A stretch of DNA of 64,000 nt. Origin: Amoebidium appalachense (Eukaryota; Ichthyosporea). Under the pieces are notes generated by a model that saw nothing but the letters and a program-made list of their open reading frames with translations, did not search any database and had not been told where the DNA came from. The DNA lies in contig CAVNZM010000005.1 in the NCBI GenBank assembly GCA_963693365.1, positions 5,642,001 through 5,706,000 of the forward strand. Reading direction: 5' to 3'. Positions within the stretch are counted from its first letter, which is position 1. Every line of letters starts with the position of its first letter. Both the position numbers and the translations under genes were made by a program. Below are positions 41,394 to 64,000 of the stretch, piece by piece.

Positions 41394-43130
41394 CTCCCTC
41401 CCCCCCCCCCCCCCACCTCCTTCCCCCCCCCCCCCTTCTCCCCCCCCCCCCCCCCCCCCCCCCCCCCCGCTCTCCACCTCCTTTCCCCCAACACACACAG
41501 ACACACATGCACACACCCACCATCTAATTTCAGGCATAACAGTTCTACACGATTTCCCAAGCACACTCACTGGTACATGGACCGTTATGCTTTCACCCCT
41601 CTGATGATCCCTCTGCCCCCCCCCCCCCCCCCGGCCCCCCGCCCCCCCCCCCCCCCCCACCACCACCACCACCATGACTGATTGCCACCACCACCACCTA
41701 ATCCATCACCATGTCCCCCCTCCCCCTCCCCCCCCCCCCCCCCCACACACACACGGACCCACAAGTACACACACACTCACAGGCGCACATCCACCACCAC
41801 ACATCCACCACCACCATAATAGAAACTTATTGACCACACTTCCAAAACCCATTTCCAAGTCCCCCCCCCCCCCATAAAAAAAAAATAAAAAATAAATAAA
41901 ACAAAACCCTACCAAGCCAACCCAAAAAATGCCCAAGCACGTGCATACAAAACAATGTGGACCATTTACACACCCAAAATGCAGTGCACACTTGCCTGAA
42001 GGCACTTGTCCAGCATAACCATTTTTGTCACCAAACGCCGAGAACTTAGCCGCCTGCTCCTCTGGGGGAAGTTCTGTCAGGCGCTGGTCGTGGGGGCGGG
42101 AAATCGTTACGCTTTTTGAGTTCATACTTGGTCCAATGCAGCGCCCTCGAGTAATACAGGAGCCACTGCTCGTCGTATCGCTGCTTGTGGAGCTCCGAGA
42201 GGAGGGTGGCAAAGGCGTTTGGGCCCACACCTTTGTCTGCCAGTGCACGCAACAATGTTACCACCTTTAGGTCGAGCCCACTGCGGTGGCTAAGGTAGGC
42301 CGGAAACTGATCACGCATGAAGAGTGGGAGGCGTTTAATTGTCTGGGGGTTTGTGCCGGCAAAGTTTTTTTGGCATGTGTCACAAAAGTACCGGGCCGTG
42401 ATAATGTAGTAGCAGCTGTCAAAGTCGATAACACGCCGTCCGACGGGGTTGCTCATGAACCCATTGCGAGAAGTACGGTGTGGGTTGGGGTGGTTGTGGG
42501 GGTCCACGTAGTGATCATCGAAGGGGCAGAGACAACCTTTCCGGAAGCCAGGCAAAACATCTGGGTTTGTAGAAAGGCGCTGGATACGCCCCCAAATTTA
42601 AAGCCTATAATGGGAGGTGGAAGATGCCACCCCACAGGCGTCTTCTCATCTTTGAGACTCTCTTTCACTGTGTGCAGGTGCGACTTGATTGTTTCGCCCG
42701 CCGCGTCAGAAAACTCCTCTCCACCGTCATCCCCGTCCGTATTATCTTCTCCCTCTTCCTCCCCTTCATCCTCGTCTACCCGGTACGCATCTGCTGCTGC
42801 ATTGAGCAGAGGTTCCTCGTCGGGTTGCACCTGTATGTCTGGTGGGTGTGGAGCAGGGGCCCGATCCATTTCTCTTGGTAACGAATGGACGCCACCTGCC
42901 TCAACTACACGGGCCCTTATATCGGCGGCCTTAGATAGAGGGGGCTGTTCGGGTTGTGCGTTTACGTTTAGTTCCTGCAAAACAGCTTTGTTTGCCTTCC
43001 CAAAACCTGCAAAGTTCGCTAAAGGCTGAACAAATGCAGCATCTTTTTTTTTGCGCCCAGCTCCCTCCCTAGCTCCGCCTGTTTTATGCCCAGGGCGCTG
43101 TGTTGTGCCCTTAGGGCAGCCTGGCTTCAT
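35580..43130 (-). CDS. DUF6729-like / DDE-like / DEDDy 3'-5' exonuclease multidomain protein, 6 exons
   Basis: Exons (minus): 41996-43130, 40792-40982, 38969-39812, 37905-38545, 37236-37442, 35580-36818; about 1418 residues after two one-base corrections. The first correction lies near 42540-42565 and the second at an A5 run near 42115. The N-terminus is basic with an AT-hook-like PGHKTGGAREGAGRKKK, then acidic. Next come a Cys-rich DUF6729-like domain (CLCPF, GRRVIDFDSCYY, CDTCQKNF, LSHRSGLDL), a DDE-transposase-like segment (LKADHTFQIGKL, VNELGG, FFYTDRCCQDRAF), and a DEDDy exonuclease: motif I GLDCEW, motif II QIGTDSAHLNKD, motif III YAALDAYAS. The C-terminal region has YRCIRGTNEVEG..H, a CKTCG..GKGCPG cluster and a Pro-rich tail. 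Introns 1 and 5 use GC donors (GCAAGT, GCAACA). The architecture looks transposase-derived; cellular role unknown. An upstream in-frame ATG at 43214 is also possible. Confidence 0.75.
36865..37235. repeat. (GT)n, (CT)n and G-run cluster in an exonuclease-gene intron
   Basis: GT repeats (36870-36892), a G run (36893-36927), (CT)n (37003-37040), GT and further G runs up to the GC donor of the preceding exon (37235). No coding content. Confidence 0.85.
39860..40791. repeat. C-rich and G-rich intron 2 of the exonuclease gene
   Basis: A loose plus-strand repeat of CCCATGTGCCCACA plus TTTCCCC-type segments (39885-40170, several copies) is followed by C runs (40244-40440) and G runs (40636-40780). 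No exon seen. Confidence 0.8.
41130..41995. repeat. C-rich, CCA-trinucleotide intron 1 of the exonuclease gene
   Basis: Long C runs (41141-41174, 41350-41470, 41617-41660), CCACCA arrays (41658-41700, 41790-41815), CA repeats and an A-rich end near 41875-41900. It is bounded by the GC donor at 41994-41995. Confidence 0.8.
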
Positions 43131-43265
43131 TTTAAACACTTGGGGCCTGGCCCCCTGCCCCCCTAGTGCGACTACGTTACCGCAAACATTCCCGTATTCC
43201 AGTGTGCTCGGCAATGCTGCTCATGGCCTTCCCGGACTGGTTGTGACCAGTAACCCCAATGTAAT

Positions 43266-43353
43266 TTGATTCACATTGAATGTGAATCAATCTTGTATCC
43301 CGGGAATTTTGGAAAATCGGTCAATTAGGGTGATTCACATTAAATGTGAATCA
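43266..43353. promoter_or_regulatory. Two copies of a perfect 23-nt palindrome upstream of the exonuclease gene
   Basis: Half-site TGATTCACATT, one variable base, then its exact reverse complement. Copies at 43267-43289 (centre G; symmetry extends one base each side) and 43331-43353 (centre A). They lie 137 and 201 bp upstream of the ATG at 43130, between divergent frames. Symmetry and repetition suggest binding by a dimeric protein; a transposon subterminal repeat is the alternative. Confidence 0.6.
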
Positions 43354-43892
43354 AAACCCCCCTTCAAGAAACAGAGTTTGTTCCCGTATAAATGACCCGG
43401 TGGGGTCGAAACTTCGCAAGAGCGAAGTAAACATATATAGTTTTCAAAGCCCCGCGGCTGGGTATAGGTTGTATATGGGCTTTGCGGCGCAGCGAGGGCG
43501 TGCTGGCACACTAGGTTGGATATCGACAACCCATAGAATGATCAATGCTTGCAATCGACTGATTGATGTAAGTGTGCTGCCTTGCAATATGTTACCTCAT
43601 AATGAGCTTCTGAACAGCGTTTCATCTATTGAGTAAAGATGAAGGTCGACCAGTTTCAATGCTTTACACCCCTCGAAGACTGAAAACCAATGGTTGTTAC
43701 ACAAAGGAAAACCATATATGGTGTTTAGACGTAGCCTTTTTTGGCTCTTGTAAACAAAGCAACGCACCGTGGCCCCTTGAAAGAGCTGCACGTAGATCAT
43801 CTTCCCATACCCGTGATTGAATTGCACCGTTATATTGTCACTTCTCCTTGATATATACCAGTAGTTGGTGTCTCTTACAATGCACACAAAGA

Positions 43893-44120
43893 ATGGACGG
43901 GGGCATGGAACTTGGTGATGGCAGTGGTGCGGGGTTCGAAGCAGGGGCACTTGACTCGGATTTCTTTGACAATATTTTTCCCGACGATAGCACACAGAGT
44001 GATGCAGAAGACAGTGAGGCTACAGAGGATACCGCTCTCTCAGGGAAATGGCGTATTTTTGACTCCAAGCAAGTAGACATAACACTCAAAGCAGACGATA
44101 TTGAAAACAGGCTCCTATAG
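43893..44120 (+). CDS. Small acidic hypothetical protein
   Basis: A 75-codon frame starting MDGGMELGDGSGAGF, then rich in Asp, Glu and Ser, ending DDIENRLL at a TAG. No domain, signal or membrane segment. It could be a free-standing small protein or a first exon. Support is limited to an open frame in low-repeat DNA divergent from the exonuclease gene. Confidence 0.25.
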   Translation: MDGGMELGDGSGAGFEAGALDSDFFDNIFPDDSTQSDAEDSEATEDTALSGKWRIFDSKQVDITLKADDIENRLL

Positions 44121-44356
44121 ACACGTTCAGGCGCAAGTCCAGTAATCCAAACGCCAAATCCTGCTTCGATATATAGCACACGAACAAGGATATCAAAACA
44201 CCTGAACACTGGGCAGCCTCGAGCCTGAGTAGACACGGTGGTCGCAGTGTGAAATGATTGGTTAAGTTAGAGTCACGTCACTTGCAGGCTTTGCTGTTGC
44301 CAAAGAGTTCTTCTTGTGTTTTTTCCTTCACCTCCCCCCCCCCCCTTTTTTTTTGG

Positions 44357-44358
<2 letters not shown>

Positions 44359-44452
<94 letters not shown>

Positions 44453-44532
44453 TGGTGGTGTATGATGGTGGTGGTGGTGGGGGGGGGGGGGGGGGAGGGG
44501 GGGGAGGGGCTCGGGAGGGGGGGGGGGGGGGG
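44359..44532 (+). repeat. (GT)n and G-run block
   Basis: About 45 GT units (44359-44450, one CT interruption), GGT triplets, then G runs to 44532. Gene-free. Confidence 0.95.
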
Positions 44533-45061
44533 ATTACCTATGATATCCAAGTTAACCGTTAGAGGGACTGATGTAATTTCAAGTGTAAGACACTTAATAG
44601 TTCAAATTTCGTGGTCTTCTACTACTGTAAATATATTCTTGTGTTGCTAAGATCAGAGTGTACCAGTATCACAGTTATTTTTCGGAACATTATGTAAAAC
44701 TTTGTTTAGACATTTTGAAGGAGCTTCAAGCTGAGTTACTGTATTATTGAATAAGAATTTCGTTTGAACGTGAAATTGGAAGTGTACGCAAACCTGCATG
44801 TCCGACCATTTATTATGGCAGTCTACAAATTTGGACACTTGTTCACTATATAATACATCATGGGAAAGAACAAGCAAAACATGCAGCCCGCCTGGCTGAG
44901 TATGTGCATACGTTTGCCCACCCCTCCCCCCCCCCCCTCCCCCCCCCCCCCCCCTCCCCTCTCCTCCTCCTCCCTCCCTCTCTCTAATAACAACAACAAC
45001 ATCCGCCTGACCACACACACACGCACACGCGCTACTGCCATCACCCAACCGTGCCAGTAAC

Positions 45062-45950
<889 letters not shown>

Positions 45951-46109
45951 GACACGCTATTCATTTGGCAGGCACTATGACATGCCGGCATTAAAAGCCC
46001 TCGCACGCTGCACGTGTCACTTAGTCACTAATTATTAGTATGATATGTCGGATCACGTGGCCCCCGGCTGGCGCGGCCGCGATCATGGATGTGAGTCGCG
46101 AAGTCGCGA

Positions 46110-46335
46110 ATTGATTCACATTGTTTTCAGATTGATTCACATTGTTTGGAGCTCGCACCACCTCTCGAACGTCTCTAAGTAACATGAAAAATATAGACAT
46201 AAACACCCCAAAAAAATTATATGGGCGTTTTTTTGACTACCAAAACTAAGTTTTTGCCTAAGTAACATGTGTTTTTTGACCACAGGGTAAAAATTGAGAA
46301 GCGCCACAAAATTGATTCACATTCAATGTGAATCA
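46110..46335. promoter_or_regulatory. Third 23-nt palindrome plus two half-sites
   Basis: A complete palindrome of the 43267 type (centre C) lies at 46313-46335. Two direct half-sites, ATTGATTCACATTGTTT plus four bases, sit head to tail at 46110-46130 and 46131-46151. They are about 490-710 bp upstream of the second F-box/LRR gene. Role inferred only from symmetry and repetition. Confidence 0.5.
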
Positions 46336-46820
46336 TCCGGACTACAGTGGGGAGAGCGCGTTCCTGACCGCCGCCTACAGCAGTGTATGATCTGTTATCC
46401 ATATTCGGCAAAAGGGGTCTTTCCCAACCAATGGCTTGAATCCTTGTAACTTTGCTTTATCCATATAAGGTTAGCTGAACACCCCCCCCCAATCATACCC
46501 CCCCTTCTCTCTAGTAGTAGCGGGCCGTTTTTTGGGCCAAGGTGGCAAGGTCGGGTAATCCAGGTAAACCTGCGATCCGATTCGAAGGTTAGGCGATCAA
46601 TCCCACAAATCGGATGTTGGACTTTGCGATAAGCGGAGGCCTTTGTAGGCCTTGCAAGTGCACGAAAAGAGAAAAAAAGATAAAAAGGTCCCGAAGTTTT
46701 CCTGAACAACAGCGATGGTGGCCTGTTTCACCCGACAAGGAAGCGCAATACTTTTAGGTGCACTCGAAACACCGTTGGTTCGTTATTCTTTTACATGTCC
46801 CTCTTTCGCTTGGCTTTAGA

Positions 46821-49448
46821 ATGGAACCGGAGACAGCCATGGCGGAGGTACTCTCACGACTGGACCAGTGTAAAGATGCTTTCACTAAGGCTAAAGAGAG
46901 GCATACACAGTCGGCAGAGGTGCTAGCAAAGAGATGCGCCGAGTTGCACGCACAATTACACGAAATTGAGGCTGAGCTTTATAAGGAGCGCACCCAGGTT
47001 TCGTACATCCAGAAACAGATTGAAATCATTCAGAAGGACGTTCAGGAGGCCCTAAAGACACCCCTGCTTACTCCACCAAGACCCTTTGATCTTCTCCCAA
47101 CAGAGGTCTTGACTCGCATTTTTTCCTACCTTAATTCGGTGAGTGATCGATGCAACGTTTCGCTCGTGTGCCACCGCTTTCGCAGCTTGGTCCGCTCGCC
47201 CATGTCACGGCCGTGTGTCGCACGTTTGAGGCATAACTACAAACCTTCACGAGACGTCCCCGGCGTCATCGCTTGGCGCATGTGCGTCACATCACTGCAC
47301 ACGGATGAGCACGAGTTTCCTCTTTCCTGCGTCGCCCTGTTTCCAAATTTGGAGAAGCTGGTGATGAGTTACGCAAAGATTGAAGATCTTTCCCCGCTGG
47401 CTAACAACACGAAACTCCGTCATGTCGAGCTCGATCTTTTCCCATTGCAGACAGAGAGTTTGAGGTTAGTTTGGCGCCACTGGCATCATGCGCCGCCACG
47501 CTCACACGGTTACGGTTAACGTCATCCAGCATCTCAGACTTGGACAAGCTAATTCCCATTGATGTTCCCCACTTTCCCCACGTTACCCACCTCCAGGTTT
47601 CGTGTTTGTCGGGGGGGTTCGCCGACATGGTAGCGGAAAGCAAAAAACTGAACGAGTTGCGAATCAACAGCGTGTGGTGGGATTGTGTTGGCGCCGTCGG
47701 AGAGTGCCAATCGCTGGAAAAACTCATTATTGGTAAAGTCAAGCCAGAAACGGACAATCTGTCGCAGCTGCACACGTGCGCGAACCTGCGCGTTTTGGAG
47801 GTTCTGGGTGGAACGCTGGCGACGGTTTCTGAGCCAGGCTACCCGCTAGAAACCATCACCAGATTGGTGTTGAACGATGCGGTTATGTTTTACGACGAAT
47901 TTTTAACCGAAAGCCTGCCCGCGTTGAAGGAGTTCGTGTTGCGTGATTCAAACGAACCGAACATGTGTTTCCTTTCCGAGTCGAGCACGATTGAGAGAGT
48001 GCAGGTTTCGAACAGCAATCTCGGCGAGATTTTGCTGTGGTTGTGCCCCCCTTCCTTGAGAGTTTTGGAGTTGGAGGGCAGTAGACCCTCGTCAATTTCG
48101 AGTTGGGACAGACCAAACCTTCTTTCGGATATTTCCGCCCTGGCATCGTGCCCGGATCTCGAGACAGTTAATATATCCTACTCCCCGCATCTCGTCGACA
48201 TCTCGCCCATGGCCCAATGCCGCAAATTGAGAAAAGTGAACATTTACGCGTGCAACAAGGTGGTGTCTTTCGAGGCCTTCCGCGGGCACGAGTCGTTGCG
48301 CGAGTTTATTTTTGTGGACGCACCGATGTTGTCTTTCGAGGCCTTCCGCGGGCACGAGTCGTTGCACGAGTTTATTTTTGTGGACGCACCGATGTTGCCA
48401 GATGAACCTTTGGTACAGGAGAACGCGGAACCTTTTGTGTATGATGTTACACCGTTTTCCACCTGCCCAAACATTGAGAACGTGGAGCTTATTGTTAAGA
48501 TGGATGTGATTGGCCAGGAGACGCTGGAACGCACACCAAATTCCAAACGGTAATTTCACTCCCCCCCCCCCCCCCCCCCCCCCTCCCCCCCCCCCCCCCT
48601 CCATGTTGTTGTGGTTTGGTTTTTGGTCTTTATGTTTTTTCAATGCCGTTGCTCCCATGGTTTTTTTCCACCCTTCAGAGCACCCGTCCTCCCCCTCCCC
48701 CCTCCCCTCCCCCCCGGTGCTCTCTCCCCCTCTCTCCCTCTCCCCTTCCTCCCTCCCTCCCTCCCTCTCCTTCCTTCCCCCCTTCCCCCCTTGCCCTCTC
48801 CCCTTTTTCTCACTTCTCTCCTTTTGTGCGTTATTCTAACATTATGATACCCCCCCCCCCCCCCCCCCGGCCTCTTCCGCTACCGTTGCATGTTATGTGA
48901 CCTTGCCTGTGTTTCCCACCCCTTAATCACGCGCGATCTCCCCCTCCCCTCCTTCCCCCCCTCCCCCCGTCCCCCCATACACACACCCTCGGCTGGTTGC
49001 CCAAAAACACACATTGAAGAGTTCTGTGCTTTATAATCGCGCGCGCGCACACGCGCACACTCACTTGTTCACCCATTAACGCACACACACGCACATACAC
49101 ACACACGCGCACACACACACATGCAGGCACACACGTGCACACACGCACACGGTGACGCACACACTCGCACAAACGCACACCACACACACAAATACACACA
49201 CACACACGTGGCCTTTTCCTGGTCTTAGTTGCTGCTCTCTGCTTCTAAACCCCCACAACTCCCTGCTAACTATTGACTCTCTGCCCTTTCTACACATCCC
49301 ACCCGGACTTCACATACAACTGCAAACAATCGCACACCCAGACACACAGACGGGTACACACACACACTGTGACATGCACACACACGCACGCACACACGCG
49401 CACAGCAGCACACACACACACACGCACACACACACGCACACACGCATG

Positions 49449-49487
<39 letters not shown>

Positions 49488-49756
49488 CCACAAGCAAGCA
49501 CGCAAAAAGCCTTTGTGGAGGCATAGGGACCCCCCTGATGATGGGCTCTGTTCAAGTGTCTTCTGCCTGAATGCTTAAATTGTTTGATTTTGGATTTCCC
49601 ACCTTTGTGACGCTTTGTTGTTGCTCTTTGTTGTCTCCTCCATATTTCCAACCCGCTAACACATACATCACCCCCCCCTCCCCCCACTCTCTGGCCTCCC
49701 TCCCTTTCTCTCTTCCATACGTCACCTGCAGGGTTCTGAACGTCTACAAGCGTTGA
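46821..49756 (+). CDS. F-box/LRR protein, coiled-coil N-terminus, copy 2
   Basis: Main exon 46821-48549 and a probable 25-nt terminal exon 49732-49756: donor CG/GTAATT, acceptor CTGCAG, and the split codon gives C-terminal RVLNVYKR. Without that intron the frame ends at TAA 48551-48553. About 584 residues. Coiled coil (about 1-80), F-box ([25 protein letters not shown]), then leucine-rich repeats with a 22-residue unit duplicated at 48266-48397. By family it should be a SKP1-cullin-F-box adaptor. One frame change near 47455-47465 (missing base, or two extra) falls between QTES and VSLAPLAS. Alignment with copy 1 across this point shows both frames are genuine. The intron carries C tracts, CA repeats and a C-tailed repeat copy. 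Confidence 0.72.
48266..48397 (+). repeat. 66-bp in-frame tandem duplication in the LRR region
   Basis: 48266-48331 and 48332-48397 differ at one base (CGCGAG/CACGAG). They encode [20 protein letters not shown] plus two residues, twice: exactly one 22-residue leucine-rich unit. Copy 1 at 21320 has a single unit. Confidence 0.95.
49527..49670 (+). repeat. Diverged C-tailed repeat copy in the F-box terminal intron
   Basis: Begins GGACCCCCCTGATGATGGGCTCTG, split here as GGACCCCCC and TGATGATGGGCTCTG. It ends with AACCCGCTAACACATACATC followed by a C run; that end also occurs, slightly changed, at 9225-9246. Confidence 0.65.
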
Positions 49757-50304
49757 TGATACGATCGGTCCCTTTGTGAGTGATTCATGGAAGGTAAGTC
49801 CATGTCCCCCTTAGACTATTGGTGTATGGTGTATGTTTCCCAATACACGCACACATACAGAGAATTCAAGCCATAGTGCATTTCCACATGAAAGTTATTG
49901 AAATGTGTTGATGTGTGCATATGTGCATGTGTGTATATATGTGTACTTCTGCGTGTGTGAGTGTGTACGTGTTTGCGTGCGTGCACACATGTGTGTGTGG
50001 GTGTGGGTGTGTGTGTGAGGGGGGGGGGGGGGGGGGGGGGGGAGGGGGTTGGATTTGTGTGTGTGTGTGTGTGTATGTGTGTGCGTGCGTCCGTGTGTGT
50101 GTGTGTGTGTGTGAGTGGGTGGGTGGGTGGGTGGGTGGGTGAATTTGTGTGTGTGCGGCGTAAGTGTGTGGGTGAATGTGTGTGTGTGTGCGTGCGCATG
50201 CACATACCCGTGTGGCACTCTTGCCAATGTGCATGAGATCCAGCAGCATGCTTACGAGTGCTTGGTGTCTTTTTCTGTTTGCTCATTTTTGTTTGCACAT
50301 GTAG

Positions 50305-50381
<77 letters not shown>

Positions 50382-51520
50382 AACTGCACGTGCATGGGGT
50401 GTGTTTGGATGCAAATGTATAGTCAATGTGTATGTATGTATGTATGGGTTTTTAGGATGTGTGTGAGTATGATATGTAAAGGATGTTTTTGTGTGTGGTG
50501 GGGTGTGCACATGTACAGAATGCATGTCTGGTTGTATAGGTATTGCCTAAGTTATTGTGCGTGTTTGGTTGCTCGTGTATAAGTACTGTGTGTGTTTGGT
50601 ATATGGGCACTGTGGCACAAACACTAACGCATGGGTCCTTACTTTGCCTATTTGGGTGCAGGTGGTTTCGGTGGTGAGCATGCAGCAAAAGCCCTGGCCT
50701 GCCCGGCTCCTTCCCTTTTTCCTTTCCCTCTCTTTCTTTCTTGTTTCTTTCTTCATTCTCTTTGTTTTGTATTTTTTCTTCTTCTTCTTTTTTTTTCTTT
50801 TCTCTTTTCTTTCTTTCTTTTTTGCGTGTGTATTGGCCCGTGTGTGCTTAGGTCCTTGCGTTTTAATTTGTTTATTTGTTTATTTATTTATTTTTCATTT
50901 TATTTATTTTCTTTTGGGGGGGGGGGGGGGGGGGGGGGGGGATTAGTACAGTTGTAGAAAAGGTGGACTGAGTGATGACTTTGCTGTACATGTGCATGCT
51001 GTTTGTTCGTTGTAACGTCCCCTAGAAGATCACCCGGTTGTTATGAATTGAATATTTGAAAACTTTCGGATTTTCAGGTGCGGCTAGATAATTATTGGTG
51101 GGACTTCATACCGTACGTGTTTCTCATTTTACCAAATAGCACAGCACCGGCTGGTTTCTTTTAAATAGTTGGTGGATACAGTCAAGTCATGCTGTATTGG
51201 TGGTTATGAGAAAAAATTCGACTTTATGGGTTTTTGCGACAGTGCAAGTGAAACTGCGAAGAAAAATTCAAACCGAGGTATTCAAGCTTTTGCGTGTGCG
51301 GCCTTTTATGCCTGCCCACATTCACGTGATACGAGATGTGTGCGAATGGGTGTGCACAAATTATGTAGGTGATCATATGCTCACTGTGATGAATAATAAA
51401 CGATGGTGTGGCCGTGTGGATGTGTTGTGTGTGTCTGTGGTATGTGAGCAAGTGTGTGCGCATGCTTGTATTCGTGTGTTCGATGGTGGTGGTGGTGATG
51501 GTGGTGTGTGTTTTTGTGTA

Positions 51521-51535
51521 CTTTTTTTTTTTTTT

Positions 51536-51616
<81 letters not shown>
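51521..51616 (+). repeat. Fused T-run/G-run
   Basis: About 25 T followed directly by more than 70 G, the longest G homopolymer in the window. Confidence 0.95.
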
Positions 51617-51617
<1 letters not shown>

Positions 51618-52134
51618 ACGTGGATGCTCATGCACACGTACGACGTGGGTTACCATGTGCCACACGTACGCTATGGCCACACGCGTGTGCCTGCGTTCTT
51701 TTCCCATGTACGTGTTTCCCCCCCCCCCCCCCCCACAAAACCAGAACACTTTACACATACACAAGACACCAAGTTATGTAGGCATATTTTGTGGGTACGG
51801 AAGTGAGAACTACGAAAACAGTGATGCAAAGATATTCACGGTGGATACTCACGGATCATTCTGCGTGTTGGGTCACTGATCCAACACATTCATACGTCAA
51901 ATTTACCGAAATATACAACGGCACACCTCCATATTCCCTTGCATGTTTACATAATTTCTGAAACAACCGTTACTACGAAAAAATCACTATGCATGCTCTC
52001 AAAAAAAAAGAAGCGTGGTTTCTAAATATTAAATTACATTCACATGTATACCTGCGTCCCGATCAGTGACACGATTGGCACCCTCTCATCAAGAAAGTCT
52101 AAGCAAAAGAAGAAGTATAGAGAGGGGCGGGAAT

Positions 52135-52286
<152 letters not shown>

Positions 52287-52312
52287 GCATGTGGAAGGGA
52301 GGGAGAGAGGGA

Positions 52313-52343
<31 letters not shown>

Positions 52344-52767
52344 CGACCTTCTGATATTTTCAGTGTGCTACATGAGAGACTGGGCAAGTGTGTGTGCAAG
52401 TGTGTGTGCAATTGTTTGTGCAAGTGTGTTTTCGTGCATGGTGTGGGTATGTGGTGCCTCCGTACATTTCGTATTTCTGGGGTTGCTCGAGTAATTTAAC
52501 TGTAAACGAATAGATCTAAGCAGGCCAATGCCGAGTTTCTTGCATTCTAACTCAACCAATCAGACGAGTCCTTCATTCCCAATGCTCTATACAAAACCCA
52601 CACAAGCCTTGAGAGATCGTAACGACCGAAACATGAAAACGAGGTGGTGGAGGGGGAGGAGAATGAAGGAAATTGAAAGGGAGATAGAGAGAGAGAGAGT
52701 AGGGGTGAGAACGGAGAGAGAAAAGGGGGGGGGGGGGGGGGGGGGGATGAGGGGAGAGTGGGAAAGA

Positions 52768-52800
<33 letters not shown>

Positions 52801-52885
52801 TGAAAGAGAGGGTAGGTGTAAGAGGACGGGGACCAGAGAGAGGGAGAGAGAGAGAGAGAAAATAAGGGAGAGAGTAAAAGAGAGA

Positions 52886-52943
<58 letters not shown>

Positions 52944-53124
52944 TGCACGTGTGCGTGCGTGTGTGTGTGTGTGTGCACGCACGCACACATGTGCATGTGC
53001 GCGTGGGTGTGTGTGTGCACGTGCATGCGCGCAGGCGTGTGTGTAAGTTTGTGGGGGTGTGTATATCTGTGCGCATGTGCACGTGCCTCACAAGTGTAAA
53101 AACCCACGATACACCCCCACCAGC

Positions 53125-63825
<10,701 letters not shown>

Positions 63826-64000
63826 GTTTTCACTTTCTGCCAAAAAAAAATGTTGTCGCTTCACTGAGCTCAAACTAAGGTGAAACCGTTCTTATGGTGA
63901 TTACCACAAACCTATCTCCCTTATGCCTCCATGCTCTCCTTCATTTGGCATCCTTTCTTCTCGCTTCGTTTTTTTTTTCCCCACATCCTCTCGAGTCTCT
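63826..64000. other. 5' flank of the carrier gene
   Basis: 175 bp upstream of the carrier ATG on the minus strand, with an A9 run and ordinary composition. Promoter or 5' UTR is likely but no motif is assignable. Confidence 0.4.

Overview
This is eukaryotic nuclear DNA. Genes are split by about 1 kb GT-AG introns (plus two GC-AG introns), a THAP/P-type transposase remnant is present, and no prokaryotic gene organisation is visible. The species cannot be fixed from sequence alone. A membrane-anchored two-domain esterase, a PIN-LIKES-type carrier, F-box/LRR genes and a DUF6729-like/exonuclease gene would suit an alga, another protist or a unicellular holozoan better than a vertebrate or land plant. 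Non-coding DNA is dominated by poly-C/poly-G, (CA)n/(GT)n and (CT)n/(GA)n tracts. Hundreds of apparent reading frames, rich in Pro, Gly, His-Thr or Cys-Val, are microsatellite artefacts and are not annotated.

Layout. 1-2238: low complexity, then gene-free DNA. 2239-14836 (+): 13-exon type I membrane acetyl-xylan-esterase-like protein. 14837-17606: repeats. 17607-19329 (-): single-exon protein with seven copies of a short His-Leu-Leu helical motif. 19868-21505 (+): frameshifted F-box/LRR copy. 22612-25344 (+): decayed THAP/P-element-type transposase. 27074-30335 (-): 3-exon, probably mitochondrial, unknown protein. 30336-35579: no secure gene; small repeats and a decayed Cys/His-rich frame. 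35580-43130 (-): 6-exon DUF6729-like / DDE-like / DEDDy 3'-5' exonuclease gene. 43131-46820: matching palindromes, one small acidic frame and about 900 bp of (CA)n. 46821-49756 (+): second F-box/LRR gene. 49757-53124: repeats. 53125-63825 (-): 12-exon PIN-LIKES/auxin-efflux-carrier-family transporter.

The models for the carrier and the mitochondrial protein join in phase at every junction with no correction. The esterase, exonuclease, His-Leu repeat and second F-box genes each need one or two single-base corrections, several of them in G, C or A runs. This suggests homopolymer errors in the assembly or very recent mutation.

The most unusual signals are architectural. Introns of genes on both strands tend to carry a C tract just inside the 5' splice site and a (CA)n tract abutting the 3' splice site, always on the sense strand. 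One esterase exon has a 12-copy array of its own acceptor on one side and a 3-copy array of its donor on the other. A dispersed repeat family ends in poly-C. I see no operon-like link between the genes; they look functionally unrelated.
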